In this document: one piece after another, positions 37,311-47,214 of the stretch
Position numbering within the stretch: the first letter of the stretch is position 1
Layout of the letters: every line of letters starts with the position of its first letter
Source of the DNA: Desulfobulbaceae bacterium
Lineage (GTDB): Bacteria; Desulfobacterota; Desulfobulbia; Desulfobulbales; SURF-16
DNA: 61,427 nucleotides
Direction of reading: 5' to 3'
NCBI GenBank assembly: GCA_020444175.1
Contig: JAHLLM010000036.1
Location: 1 to 61,427, forward strand
Translations under genes and position numbers: made by a program
Notes under the pieces: model-generated
Told to the model about the DNA's origin: nothing
Databases searched by the model: none
The model's input: only the letters and a program-made list of their open reading frames with translations

Positions 37311-40300
37311 TTAGGAGGCGTCCAGTACCTTGCGGATCAGCTTTGAGATCGTGCTTTTTGTCAGCGGTTTTAAAGCAAACTCTTTTATGCCAAGAGCTTT
37401 AGCCGAATTTTCGTTAATCAAAGTACTGAACCCGGTGCAGAGAATAATGGGAATATCTGGTTTTATCCGCATGATGCGCTCTGCAAGTTCGGAGCCGGTC
37501 ATCCAGGGCATGGTCTGATCTGTTATGACAAGGTCAAACTGGTCAGGCGCATGCTGGAATGTTTCAAGTGCCTCCAGGCTGCTCGATTTTGCAGTCACAC
37601 GGTAGCCCAATCTCTCAAGCATGTTTTTACCCATTTCAGCTAAGATGGCTTCGTCATCCACAAGCAGAATCCGTTCGTTGCCCTTTAAAATATTTTCAGG
37701 CTCTTTTACCTCCGACAAGGCCTCCATGGTAATTACCGGGAAATAAACATGAAAGGTCGCTCCTTCTCCCAATTGGCTTTCGACTGTAACTGCTCCGCCA
37801 TATTCCGATATTATCCCATGAATGATTGCCAGCCCCATACCCGTGCCTTTACCGATTTCCTTGGTGGTAAAGTATGGATCAAATATCTTGCCAATGGCAT
37901 CCGGCGCTATGCCGATTCCTGTATCAGCGACGGTCAGTTCGACATATTCCCCCAGGGGAATATGCAATTGCATTTTTTGATCATCAGGTCCTATAGCAGT
38001 TGTTTTCAGGGAAATAGAGAGCGCTCCTCCTGTTTTTTCCATGGCATGAGCGGCATTCGTGCAGAGATTCATCAAAACCTGATGAATCTGCGTCGGGTCG
38101 GCCAGTATTGATCCGCATTTCGGATCAATGTTCTCCATTATGCTTATCGTTGTCGGAATCGAAGACCTGAGCATCTTCAATCCTTCTTTTATAAGTGGTT
38201 GGAGCTTCATGGGGATGCGTTCAATCTCTGTCTTTCGGCTGAAAGCGAGAATCTGTTTTACCAGGTCCTTGGCTTTATTTGCGGCAAGAAGAATTTTGTC
38301 AATGTCCTTCTGGAATTGTGTTCCCTGGGGGGCATCCTCTTTGGCCATGTCGGCATAGCCAAGTATTGTCCCCAGGATATTATTGAAATCATGGGCTATG
38401 CCGCCGGCCAATGTGCCGATGGCCTCCATTTTCTGTAACTGTTGCCACTGCTCTTCCAGGGTTTTATACTCCAGGGAAAGTTTTTTCTGCTCTGTGATAT
38501 CATGCATGAAACCAACGAGCCTCTTGGCGCCGGCGTCATCGGTAACAACGGAAACAATATCTCTGATCCATCTGTAAGAACCATCCATGTGTATAGCGCG
38601 ATAGGTGAAATCATGATCATTCCCTTTCTTTGTCTCAGTTTCACAAAATTGAACGGCTTCATCTCTGTCTTCAGGGTGCAACCTGTCTTTCCAGCAGTCG
38701 AGGTCAACCCATGATTCGGTGGGGTAGCCCAGAACCTGCTCGATCTGTTTTCCCATATAGGTGAATTTGCCGCTGCCGAGGTCAAGTTCCCATGGAACTG
38801 TTGATGTTGATTCCAGCAGGTTCCGAAATTTCTTTTCACTTTCACGCAGGGCGGATTCTGCTTTTTTAAGTTCTGTTATATCTTGTGTGAATCCAAAGGA
38901 GTGGATTGTTTCACCTTTTTCATCGACAATATCTTCAGATTTTTCAAGCACGACCCTGACTTCTCCATCTGGCTTAATAATTCTGTGGATACACTCGTAG
39001 GGCAGATGGTTTTGTATGGCCCGGGTATATGTTTTATCCAGTCTCTCTCTGTCTTCAGGATGAACTGCGTCAAGAAATGCCTCATAGGTTGCCCCGAACT
39101 CCTGCGGTGATTTGCCGAATATCCGGTACTCCTCTTCTGACCAGGTGAGAATGTTGTTCTTTATGTCTAAGTGCCAACTGCCCAACTGTGCGATTTCCTG
39201 GGATTTTTTGAGTATTCTTTCACTGATTTTTAATTTCTCTTCAGCATTTTTACGGCTGATAATAATTTGTGCGTTTGCGAGAAAAGATTCCAGTTGCCGC
39301 ACATCATCTTCATCATAGGGTTCTTTTTTATTGGCAACAGCCCCGACCGCAACAATTTTTCCGGAAGTGATCACTGGAATAGACAAAACTCTGGTAAGCG
39401 CCACATGACCTTCAGGGATGCCTTTTTTATTTTCACATGATTCCTTGTAATCATTCAGGATGAATGGTTTTCTGTTCCGAACGGCATTGCTCCAGATTCC
39501 CGACTTCTCAATGGCAAAAACAAGAGGTTTGGCATGCATAGCACAATCTCTCATGGCTGAATTTGACCAGCTGAAGATGTTCATTTCGTTTTCCGCATCA
39601 TTCAAAAAACCATAAAAGCCATACTGACTGTCCGTCATTGCCACAATTTCATGGAGGATGTTGTCGTAGATAGTTGTGAGGTCGACATCCTGCAAGCTGG
39701 AAATTTTCCATAAGGCCTCCAGCCTTTTTTGCAAAAGAGCTTTCTGCTTTTCTGCTTCCTTGCGGGCGGTTATGTCCTGGGTCGTGCCGATAAGTTCGGT
39801 CACTTTCCCCTGGTTATCCTTAACGGGCTGGCAGATGGAGTTGACCCAGCCCATTGCGCCGTTCGGGTAAATTACTCTCAGTTCCAGGTTGTAGCCGATT
39901 CCTTTGGTAAGGGCCGTCGTCACTGCCGCGTCAAACGCATCCCTGTCCTCCGGGTGGATTATATTCTTATGTTCATCGTAATGCGGCGCCTCAGGTTGAG
40001 GGGCCATGCCGAAAACATGAAACATCTCATCAGTCCAACGCGGTTGGCGGGTAACAGGATCATACCACCAGCTGCCGACCCTTGCGGCCCCCTGCGCCCT
40101 TTGTAAAGTTGCCTTCCCGTCTCGCAGCTCTTTTTCCACCTGCTTGCGTTCTTCGATTTCTGCCCTTAATTTCCTGGTTCTCTTTTGCACTTCGCGGTTC
40201 AGGTACCATATCCCGGCAAAGGCCATGAAAAAAAGAAGCGGCAGGAGAATGGAAAGCACATATTTAATGACCGTTGCCAGGGAGACGGGAGGTTGTGGAA

Positions 40301-41189
40301 GGATGGGGGCAAACCATTTATGATACAGATTCTCATACGTTCCATCCGCAAAAACAATAGCCAGCCCATAATTTAAGAGGGCAAGTAATTCTTTATCCCC
40401 TTCCTGCACGGCAAAACAGAATTGCTGGTCAAAATTTGACAGCTTCATGCTACGAGGTTTCAGGTCCTCTTGGCTATTTGCGGAAACACTGACAATATTA
40501 GTAATGCCAAGTTGTTTGATGAGTTGCAGGCCCATGAGGTACTGGCATAATACCGCATCATGCTTTCCTGAAGAGAGCAGTTTCATTGCCTCCCCAAAGG
40601 TGTCGGTCAGGATCAGTTTTGCCTGGAGTTTCCGGTTGACTGCATACTCATGGGCAGAATCGTCGCGCATGACCAGAACTTCTCTGCCTTTCAGGTCAGC
40701 CTCGGTGCGAATGGAGTTTTCCCCTTTACGGACAAAGATTGCCCCGTGCATCTGCAGGTAGGGAACCGTAAAATCGAAAACCTTGTCCCGGTCCGGGCTA
40801 TACGCAACCAGCGGCAGAACGTCAAGACGTCCCTGGGCAAGCTTTTCTTTGATTTCATGCCAGGGGCCGACTGATATATTTACTTTGATGTCAGCAGCAT
40901 CAGCAACAGCTTGCAACAGTTCAACGGAGAAACCATCAGCCGTTCCGTCCGCCTGCACTATGGCAAAAGGCGGATAGTCCAATTCACTGGCGGATTGAAG
41001 AATAGGGGGTTGAGTGTGGGGCTCAGCTGCGTGAACTGAATTACAAAAAAAGCAGAGAAGGGGGACAATGAGACTAAGTTGAAGAAGAAGAGGTATCCTT
41101 TTGACAGCGGCATCTTTTGTTTGATATGCTTTATCGTTGAAATGTTTATGAAAGAGATGAGGAAAGGACGTCTGATTCTGATAAAGCAT
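37311..41189 (-). CDS. SBP_bac_3-TM-PAS-GAF-PAS-PAS-HisKA-HATPase-REC hybrid kinase
   Basis: A 1292-residue membrane sensor that carries its own periplasmic amino-acid-type binding domain. An N-terminal hydrophobic segment (about residues 30-53) precedes a family-3 solute-binding domain (about 60-290; DYPPFAIVQADGTADGFSVE, VPYLQMHGAIFVRKGE, FADGTYENLYHKWF). A second membrane segment lies at about 300-325. Then come PAS (about 355-475), GAF (about 485-650, with several Cys), two PAS domains (about 660-785 and 795-915), HisKA with histidine in GGIAHDFNNILGT (about residue 932), HATPase_c (GKGTGMGLAIIHG) and a C-terminal receiver (LLVDDEAIL; LVITDQTMPWMTG). BvgS-like in principle. No separate output gene is adjacent. 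Confidence 0.93.
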   Translation of the reverse strand: MLYQNQTSFPHLFHKHFNDKAYQTKDAAVKRIPLLLQLSLIVPLLCFFCNSVHAAEPHTQPPILQSASELDYPPFAIVQADGTADGFSVELLQAVADAADIKVNISVGPWHEIKEKLAQGRLDVLPLVAYSPDRDKVFDFTVPYLQMHGAIFVRKGENSIRTEADLKGREVLVMRDDSAHEYAVNRKLQAKLILTDTFGEAMKLLSSGKHDAVLCQYLMGLQLIKQLGITNIVSVSANSQEDLKPRSMKLSNFDQQFCFAVQEGDKELLALLNYGLAIVFADGTYENLYHKWFAPILPQPPVSLATVIKYVLSILLPLLFFMAFAGIWYLNREVQKRTRKLRAEIEERKQVEKELRDGKATLQRAQGAARVGSWWYDPVTRQPRWTDEMFHVFGMAPQPEAPHYDEHKNIIHPEDRDAFDAAVTTALTKGIGYNLELRVIYPNGAMGWVNSICQPVKDNQGKVTELIGTTQDITARKEAEKQKALLQKRLEALWKISSLQDVDLTTIYDNILHEIVAMTDSQYGFYGFLNDAENEMNIFSWSNSAMRDCAMHAKPLVFAIEKSGIWSNAVRNRKPFILNDYKESCENKKGIPEGHVALTRVLSIPVITSGKIVAVGAVANKKEPYDEDDVRQLESFLANAQIIISRKNAEEKLKISERILKKSQEIAQLGSWHLDIKNNILTWSEEEYRIFGKSPQEFGATYEAFLDAVHPEDRERLDKTYTRAIQNHLPYECIHRIIKPDGEVRVVLEKSEDIVDEKGETIHSFGFTQDITELKKAESALRESEKKFRNLLESTSTVPWELDLGSGKFTYMGKQIEQVLGYPTESWVDLDCWKDRLHPEDRDEAVQFCETETKKGNDHDFTYRAIHMDGSYRWIRDIVSVVTDDAGAKRLVGFMHDITEQKKLSLEYKTLEEQWQQLQKMEAIGTLAGGIAHDFNNILGTILGYADMAKEDAPQGTQFQKDIDKILLAANKAKDLVKQILAFSRKTEIERIPMKLQPLIKEGLKMLRSSIPTTISIMENIDPKCGSILADPTQIHQVLMNLCTNAAHAMEKTGGALSISLKTTAIGPDDQKMQLHIPLGEYVELTVADTGIGIAPDAIGKIFDPYFTTKEIGKGTGMGLAIIHGIISEYGGAVTVESQLGEGATFHVYFPVITMEALSEVKEPENILKGNERILLVDDEAILAEMGKNMLERLGYRVTAKSSSLEALETFQHAPDQFDLVITDQTMPWMTGSELAERIMRIKPDIPIILCTGFSTLINENSAKALGIKEFALKPLTKSTISKLIRKVLDAS

Positions 41190-41456
41190 TTTTAAATCAT
41201 CTCCATGTAATTCATAAGCGCCATGGTCTCTATATCTTATTATACTTAGGGAAGTAGAGACGGCCTGTTTTCTTGCAGTCTCTATTTGACTGATAGATTG
41301 ATTATAGATGATCTCATGGAAGTTTCATTTCTGTCAAGGAGAAGATATAAAAGAAACGGCATGCGGCAAAGCCGCACGGAAGATTGTTGTTTGTTGAGTT
41401 ATGGGCCTCTGTTTTTAATAGCGACATGCCTCCGAAAACATGAAGGGTGAGATACT

Positions 41457-43646
41457 GTGGAAGAAAAAATCCTCCTCGTTGATGATGACAATGAGCATCT
41501 TGAGATGATGGAGAGGTGTTTACAGCGTTTGGAAATGAATACGGCTTCAGCCAATGGCGGAGCGCATGCTATTGAAATTTTAAAGAAGGACTCTTTCGGC
41601 ATTGTTGTTTCCGATATTGAAATGCCTGACATTGATGGGGTTGGAGTTCTCCAGTTTATAAAGGAACATGCCCCGGCAACAGATGTGATTCTGATCACGG
41701 GATATACGAATAAATACAGCTTTACGGATGTTATCAAAAAGGGCGCGACTGATTATCTTGAAAAACCGTTCACGCGGGATGCGCTTGAGGCCAAAGTTCG
41801 TCGGATTTTCAGGGAAAGAGATGAAATTTCCCGCCGGAAGCAAATAGAAGAAATCCTGAAAAGGAAATCCAGACAGTTGGAGAAAAGGGTCAAAGAGCTC
41901 CATTGCCTTTATGAGATTTCAATGCTTATTGACCGGAATGAGCATGATTTGGAAGAAGTCTTTCGCGGGGTGTTAAAGCTGATTCCCCCTTCCCTGCAAT
42001 ACCCGGAGTTAACTGTGGCCCGTATTGTCTACCAGGGAAAAGAGTATCTTTCTGCAAATTTCCAGGAAACACAGTGGCGACTGAGTCAATACATGGAAAT
42101 TGGTGATCATGAAGCCGGGTTAATAGAGGTCTCCTATTTAGAAAATCCGGGGGATGATTTTGAAGGGCCTTTTCTGAAAGAGGAGAGGGATTTTATAAAT
42201 GAAATTGCAGACAAGATCAGCCGATTTCAGCAGAGATTCAACACCGCTGAAAAGTTGCGTGAAATTACGGAACAGTTGCGCCTTTCGCATCGAGATCTTG
42301 AAAAAAAGGTCTTTCGCAGAACCAAAGATTTGCATGATTCCCAATCCGAGCTGCTCTCCGTATTCGAAAGCGTACCCGATGGTATTATCTCTGTTGACAC
42401 CTCCCTTGTTGTGCTGCATAAGAATAATAGGTGTATGTCCGATCTCACCGTTGAGAGAGGAAAAGTTTTTCAACCTGGTGCTTCCAAATTCCAACAGGAG
42501 TGTCATCGGATTTTGTCCCATACCTTGAACAAACAGGAACCTGTCAAGGACTACCGATTAGAATTCCAAAAAGGCGAAAGCAGCCATAAGGCTTTTCTGG
42601 TAGGCACATCCTGCTTGACCAGTAAGGCCGGTGAATTTAAAGGGGTTCTCCTGATAATCCATGATATTACCCAGGTTGCTGTTCTGGAGGGGCAACTCCG
42701 CGAGAGGAGGCAGTTCCGTCAGATAGTCGGCGAAAGCCGGAAAATGCAGGAGGTTTTTCAACGCATCAGGCAAGTTGCTTCGGTAGATACAACGGTGCTT
42801 ATTACAGGGGAATCCGGTGTTGGCAAGGAACTCATTGTGGATACTCTTCATGCTCAAGGGGACAGGGCCTCAAAAAATCTGGTCAAAGTCAATTGCTCCG
42901 CCCTGCCGGAAAACCTGCTGGAATGTGAATTATTCGGCCATGTCAAGGGGGCATTCACCGGAGCATCAAAAGATCGAGCCGGTCGTATCCAGTTGGCGGA
43001 AGGCGGTATATTGTTTCTCGATGAGATTGGAGACATTTCTTTACGGCTGCAGTTGCAACTGCTGCGGTTTCTTGAATCCAAGGAATTTGAAAGAGTTGGG
43101 GAGTCACAAAAAAGAACGGCTGATGTGCGCGTTTTTGCCGCCACCAATGCCGATCTTTTAGAGAAAGTAGGGGATGGTTCTTTTAGAGAGGATTTGTATT
43201 ACAGATTAAAAGTAATGGTCATCCATGTCCCGCCGCTGAGGGAACGGCGGGAGGATATTCCTTTTCTGATTGACAGTTTTCTTGCCTATTTTAATTCGAA
43301 GTTCAAGAAGCAGATTTCAGGGGTTTCCCGCGACGCCGTTGATGCGCTCATGGTTCATGAATGGCGCGGAAATATCAGAGAACTCAAACACGCCTTTGAG
43401 CACGCCTTTTTATTGTGCCGCGGTACCATACTGGAATTGCGGGACTTCCCCAAAGAGATGATTACCCGGCAGGCCGAAATATCTACCGTGCAGCAACCGG
43501 CCAGGACCTTGACCCGGGAGGTTTTGCTCCGGGCGCTTAACGATACTCGGTGGCACAGAACGGAAACAGCCCGGCTTCTTAAAATAAGTCGGGCAACGCT
43601 TTATAACAAGCTCAAGGAATTTGGCCTCACCGGCAACAATTCCTGA
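41457..43646 (+). CDS. sigma-54-dependent response regulator: REC-GAF-PAS-AAA-Fis
   Basis: An NtrC-family transcription activator with extra sensing domains. The GTG start is preceded by GAAGGGTGA. The receiver (residues about 4-120; LLVDDDNEH, phosphoacceptor in VVSDIEMPDIDG) is followed by a coiled coil, a GAF-like domain (about 150-265) and a PAS-like domain (about 295-415). The AAA+ domain has Walker A GESGVGKE (about 450), the sigma-54 contact loop GAFTGA (about 498) and Walker B GGILFLDEIGD. The C-terminal Fis-type helix-turn-helix includes TARLLKISRATLYNKLKE. Intact GAFTGA means it should activate sigma-54 promoters. The large Che operon that follows starts behind a strong sigma-54 promoter match, so that is its likely target. 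Confidence 0.95.
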   Translation: MEEKILLVDDDNEHLEMMERCLQRLEMNTASANGGAHAIEILKKDSFGIVVSDIEMPDIDGVGVLQFIKEHAPATDVILITGYTNKYSFTDVIKKGATDYLEKPFTRDALEAKVRRIFRERDEISRRKQIEEILKRKSRQLEKRVKELHCLYEISMLIDRNEHDLEEVFRGVLKLIPPSLQYPELTVARIVYQGKEYLSANFQETQWRLSQYMEIGDHEAGLIEVSYLENPGDDFEGPFLKEERDFINEIADKISRFQQRFNTAEKLREITEQLRLSHRDLEKKVFRRTKDLHDSQSELLSVFESVPDGIISVDTSLVVLHKNNRCMSDLTVERGKVFQPGASKFQQECHRILSHTLNKQEPVKDYRLEFQKGESSHKAFLVGTSCLTSKAGEFKGVLLIIHDITQVAVLEGQLRERRQFRQIVGESRKMQEVFQRIRQVASVDTTVLITGESGVGKELIVDTLHAQGDRASKNLVKVNCSALPENLLECELFGHVKGAFTGASKDRAGRIQLAEGGILFLDEIGDISLRLQLQLLRFLESKEFERVGESQKRTADVRVFAATNADLLEKVGDGSFREDLYYRLKVMVIHVPPLRERREDIPFLIDSFLAYFNSKFKKQISGVSRDAVDALMVHEWRGNIRELKHAFEHAFLLCRGTILELRDFPKEMITRQAEISTVQQPARTLTREVLLRALNDTRWHRTETARLLKISRATLYNKLKEFGLTGNNS

Positions 43647-43689
43647 CACCTCTCCTTTTTCTCATCTTTCATAGCATTGTTGTACAAAA

Positions 43690-43728
43690 TAGACATTCCG
43701 TCTAATTTGCACTCTGTCTAAATTAGAC
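43690..43728. promoter_or_regulatory. candidate enhancer (UAS) with paired GTCTA/TAGAC repeats
   Basis: Four copies of one pentamer in two inverted pairs: TAGAC-N5-GTCTA at 43690-43704 and GTCTA-N3-TAGAC at 43716-43728. The array lies about 125-160 bases upstream of the predicted transcription start of the Che operon, a usual distance for sites of sigma-54 activators, and just after the gene for such an activator. Confidence 0.5.
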
Positions 43729-43825
43729 GTTTGGCCTGTCCTGTGGTTTGCGGCGTTTTAATTTCTGTCATTCTATGTTGTTGTTTCTTCGCATGTATTT
43801 CTTTGTGTTGGTTTGCTCCTTTTTC

Positions 43826-43841
43826 TGGCATGAAACCTGCC
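43826..43841 (+). promoter_or_regulatory. sigma-54 (-24/-12) promoter of the Che operon
   Basis: TGGCATGAAACCTGCC fits the consensus TGGCAC-N5-TTGC: GG and GC are exactly ten bases apart, with TGGCA at -24 and TGC at -12. Predicted transcription starts near 43852, about 43 bases before the first gene of the operon. Confidence 0.7.
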
Positions 43842-43894
43842 ATTGTATCTCAGAAAATATCTTTTCCCATATTCAACATAACCGGGACATAGAC

Positions 43895-44248
43895 ATGGCT
43901 CTTGTTAACATAGATCGTCTTGCATTTGAGAAAGTTTTTGCGCAATCCGGCAACTTCATTCTTTTCTGTTTCCAAAATCCGGCAACACTGGATGATGATT
44001 TTATGAAAACAGTAGAAAAGGTCACAAGCGAATTTTCCCTGACAAAATTTCAGAGCTATCTCGTCTGTGAAGATGATTTTGATTTTTTTCAGGATACCTT
44101 CAATTTTCTGGGGACGCCTGTCTATATTCTTTGTCGGGGCGGGACGGAAAAAGACAGACTTTTGGGCAGAGTCTCTGAAGAGACACTCCGCCAATTTATT
44201 TCAAGAAATGTAAACGGCGCAACGGATACGTTGAAAGCAACGGAGTGA
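43895..44248 (+). CDS. thioredoxin-fold protein without CxxC, first gene of the Che operon
   Basis: A cytoplasmic protein of 117 residues. The ATG at 43895 is preferred to an upstream start at 43748, which would lie before the sigma-54 promoter. The pattern matches a thioredoxin fold: strand FILFCFQNP where the active site would follow, a helix (DDDFMKTVEKVTSEF), strand FQSYLVCEDD, and then GTPVYILCRGGTEKDRLLG, whose TP resembles the cis-proline turn, followed by a final helix. The CxxC redox motif is absent (NPAT in its place), so no disulfide exchange is expected. It may be an adaptor or a sensor. Fold assignment is from pattern only. Confidence 0.65.
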   Translation: MALVNIDRLAFEKVFAQSGNFILFCFQNPATLDDDFMKTVEKVTSEFSLTKFQSYLVCEDDFDFFQDTFNFLGTPVYILCRGGTEKDRLLGRVSEETLRQFISRNVNGATDTLKATE

Positions 44249-44298
44249 GTTTGGTTTTATAAGGTGATTTCAGATTGTTCAATAGAGGAGGAGAAGCA

Positions 44299-44820
44299 AT
44301 GACGGAAAACAGCAAGATCAGATTGGATGAAGATGACGACCTGTACGATGATGACGAGGATACCCAAAAAGACAAATACCTCACCTTTCGTCTGGCTGGG
44401 GAAGATTACGGCATTGATATTGCCTTTGTCACAGAGATCATCGGCATCCAGAAAATAACAGAGGTCCCTGATATGCCGGAATTTATTCGTGGAGTAATCA
44501 ATCTGCGGGGTAAAGTCATCCCTGTTATGGATGTCAGGCTAAGGTTCAAGCTCGCCCCCCGTGACTATGACGAACGTACCTGTATTGTCGTTGTGGATAT
44601 AGAAGACAATGCTGTCGGGTTGGTTGTTGATGAGGTGAGCGAGGTAGCGGATATTCCGGAGAGCCAGGTCGAATCCCCCCCGCAATCAGGAAGAGGCAAG
44701 TCAAGCCGCTACCTGAAAGGCATGGGCAAGATTGATGAAGAGGTTAAAATTCTGCTCAACGTGGATAAGCTTCTCTATGAAGAGGAGATGGAAGCGATTC
44801 TCGAAGCAACGAATAACTAA
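44299..44820 (+). CDS. cheW: chemotaxis coupling protein CheW
   Basis: Adaptor linking CheA to chemoreceptors in the signalling array. A 173-residue protein. I chose the ATG at 44299 with GGAGG six or so bases upstream; the longer frame starts with TTG before that site. The first 30 residues are an unusual acidic extension (DEDDDLYDDDEDTQKD), followed by the CheW domain: KYLTFRLAGEDYGIDI, VPDMPEFIRGVINLRGKVIP, and VGLVVDEVSEVADIP. A C-terminal segment after residue 120 contains a short serine/glycine/arginine stretch. Only CheW in the window, so it probably serves the MCP and CheA encoded directly after it. Confidence 0.95.
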   Translation: MTENSKIRLDEDDDLYDDDEDTQKDKYLTFRLAGEDYGIDIAFVTEIIGIQKITEVPDMPEFIRGVINLRGKVIPVMDVRLRFKLAPRDYDERTCIVVVDIEDNAVGLVVDEVSEVADIPESQVESPPQSGRGKSSRYLKGMGKIDEEVKILLNVDKLLYEEEMEAILEATNN

Positions 44821-44858
44821 CTTTATTGTTATAAAAATACAGCCAAGGAGAAAATCCA

Positions 44859-47051
44859 ATGAAAATGAATCTGGGCATGAAAATAGGAGCAGGATTCGGT
44901 GCATTAATTTTGATCGCCTGCGTTCTGGGGGTGCTTGCGATATATAATATGAAAAATATCAGCACGCTCTCAACTATGCTGCAAAAAGAATATGTTCCCG
45001 AGGTCGATGTTGCCAATAATATTGAGCGCTATTCTTTGCTGACCATGTTTAACATGCGTGGCTACGGATATACCGAAGAAAAGAAATTTTTAAATGGTGG
45101 AAAGGAAAATCTGGCAGAGGTTCAAAAGTTTATAGAAGAGGCGAAGACACTGGCGGATAATTCCTCCAACTTAGTCAAATTGAAAGGACAGATTGAAGCA
45201 GTTGATAAAGAAGTATCTAACTATGGAAAGCTGGTCGATGAGACCGTGGCTGTGAATGCAAAATTGGATGAGAACAGGAAAATTCTTGACAGTTCAGCAA
45301 AACAATACATGCAAAACTGCAACGATTTTCTTGCCGGCCAGAATAAGAAAATGGAGGCAGATATAAAAGCCGGCAAAAGCGAGGCTGAGCTTGATGAACG
45401 AATGCAAAAAATTACCATAGTCAATGACATTATTGATATCGGCAATGCGACTCGTTTGGCGGCATGGCGTTCACAGGCGGAAAGATCTCCAGAAATTATC
45501 CAGGATGCCCAGGGAAATTTTGACAAAATGACTGGTATGTTCAAAAAGCTCCGCCAGATCACTCGCAGCGCAGATGACATCAAAAGAATAGATGAAACAG
45601 AAGAAGCTGCCGGAGATTACAAAAAAGCCATGAATGATCTGCTTGAAAACTGGCTGCATCTCCAGGAAATTGCTAAAGAACGTGTCGATGTAGCAGAAAA
45701 AGTCCTCGGAGCAGCTCAGTTGACCGCAAAAGCAGGCATGGAAGGAACTGAGGAAATTGCCGGAACAGCGGTTTCCTCCCTGCAAACAGCCTCAACTATT
45801 ATGATTACCGGTCTTATCGGTGCCTTGATCCTGGGAGCAGTGATCGCCTTTTTCATTACCCGTTCTATTACCCGACCAATTGGCCAAACTGTTCAGATGC
45901 TCAATGAAATGGGGAAAGGCAGACTCGGAAAACGGCTTAAAATGGATCGAGACGATGAAATCGGCCAGATGGCAAAAACCATGGATGAATTTGCAGACAC
46001 ACTGCAGAACCAGGTTGTTGCTGCTCTGCAGAAATTGGCGGAAGGAGATCTCACCTTTGAGGCCAAACCCCATGACGATCAGGATGTGATCGGCAATGCC
46101 CTTTTAAAAACAGGCCAGGATTTGAACCGGCTGGTTAATGAAATTAATGCCGCCACTGAGCAAATCGCATCAGGATCAGGCCAGGTTTCTGATTCAAGCC
46201 AGTCACTTTCCCAGGGAGCCACGGAGCAGGCCGCCTCTTTAGAGCAGATAACCTCATCCATGACCGAAATGGGCTCCCAGACCAAGACCAATGCCGAAAA
46301 TGCAGGCCAGGCGAATCAACTGGCAGGAGGCGCCCGTGAATCTGCGGAAACAGGGAACACGCAGATGGGAAAAATGGTTGAAGCCATGGGAGAAATTAAC
46401 GAGGCGGGCCAGAATATTTCCAAGATTATTAAGGTAATTGATGAAATAGCCTTCCAGACCAATCTGCTGGCCCTCAATGCTGCTGTTGAGGCGGCAAGGG
46501 CCGGACGTCACGGCAAGGGTTTTGCCGTGGTTGCCGAAGAAGTGCGAAATCTTGCGGCCAGGAGCGCAAAGGCTGCCAAAGAAACAGCGGAGCTTATTGA
46601 AGGGTCGGTTCAAAAAACGACAAATGGTACGGAAATCGCCAACCGGACCGCTGAATCGCTGACTGAAATAGTAGGCTCCGTTACCAAGGTCACTGACTTA
46701 ATAGCTGAAATTGCGGCAGCATCAAATGAGCAGGCCGAGGGAATTACCCAGGTCAACCAGGGACTCGGTCAAATTGATCAGGTAACCCAGGCAAACACGG
46801 CAAGTGCGGAAGAGGGAGCCGCGGCGGCTGAAGAGCTCTCCAGCCAGGCTGAACACATGAAGTCGCTAATGGCACAATTTAAAGTGAAAGGGGGGACGAT
46901 GATGTCCCCGGCAGCACACAGGTCTTTGCCTGAGGCGACAAAGGCCGTTTCTCCCAATGAAAGTGATTGGGGACGACACGCTGATGATAATTCACATTCT
47001 ACTCCAAGCGAAATGATAGCCCTGGATGATAGGGAGTTCGGCAAGTATTGA
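44859..47051 (+). CDS. methyl-accepting chemotaxis protein with large helical ligand-binding domain
   Basis: Membrane chemoreceptor of 730 residues. Transmembrane segments lie at about residues 9-29 and 310-332. The 280-residue periplasmic domain between them is all-helical and long enough for an HBM (helical bimodular) domain rather than a simple four-helix bundle. HAMP follows (about 333-390), then the cytoplasmic coiled coil. The signalling tip [20 protein letters not shown] is perfectly conserved. The C-terminus lacks a CheR-docking pentapeptide (ends DDREFGKY). AAGGAG lies upstream of the start. It is the only MCP here, directly between cheW and a receiver gene. Confidence 0.93.
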   Translation: MKMNLGMKIGAGFGALILIACVLGVLAIYNMKNISTLSTMLQKEYVPEVDVANNIERYSLLTMFNMRGYGYTEEKKFLNGGKENLAEVQKFIEEAKTLADNSSNLVKLKGQIEAVDKEVSNYGKLVDETVAVNAKLDENRKILDSSAKQYMQNCNDFLAGQNKKMEADIKAGKSEAELDERMQKITIVNDIIDIGNATRLAAWRSQAERSPEIIQDAQGNFDKMTGMFKKLRQITRSADDIKRIDETEEAAGDYKKAMNDLLENWLHLQEIAKERVDVAEKVLGAAQLTAKAGMEGTEEIAGTAVSSLQTASTIMITGLIGALILGAVIAFFITRSITRPIGQTVQMLNEMGKGRLGKRLKMDRDDEIGQMAKTMDEFADTLQNQVVAALQKLAEGDLTFEAKPHDDQDVIGNALLKTGQDLNRLVNEINAATEQIASGSGQVSDSSQSLSQGATEQAASLEQITSSMTEMGSQTKTNAENAGQANQLAGGARESAETGNTQMGKMVEAMGEINEAGQNISKIIKVIDEIAFQTNLLALNAAVEAARAGRHGKGFAVVAEEVRNLAARSAKAAKETAELIEGSVQKTTNGTEIANRTAESLTEIVGSVTKVTDLIAEIAAASNEQAEGITQVNQGLGQIDQVTQANTASAEEGAAAAEELSSQAEHMKSLMAQFKVKGGTMMSPAAHRSLPEATKAVSPNESDWGRHADDNSHSTPSEMIALDDREFGKY

Positions 47052-47067
47052 TGGTGACGGAATGAAT

Positions 47068-47131
47068 CAGGGGGGGCGGAAAAGATGCAGAATGACAGGA
47101 GTTTCACTTGTCTTCCAAGAGTCGCCCCCTG
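47068..47131 (+). other. G/C-rich hairpin between MCP and receiver genes
   Basis: CAGGGGG...CG (47068-47078) pairs with CGCCCCCTG (47123-47131), enclosing a 44-base interior with a further GACA/TGTC stem, and is followed by a T-rich sequence with interruptions. It could attenuate transcription inside the operon or mark a processing site. The T tract is weak for a terminator. Confidence 0.35.
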
Positions 47132-47214
47132 GTTGTTGTTTTGTTTGTAACAAATTGGAATCAAGGGAAAAATGTGGCGAACCCCAAAAATTTGGAGAAG
47201 TACAGGACGGAAAC

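Noticed and set aside
43716-43740. TTGGCCTGTCC sequence as the sigma-54 promoter
   Set aside because: The GG and GC elements are not ten bases apart; the site at 43826-43841 fits much better.
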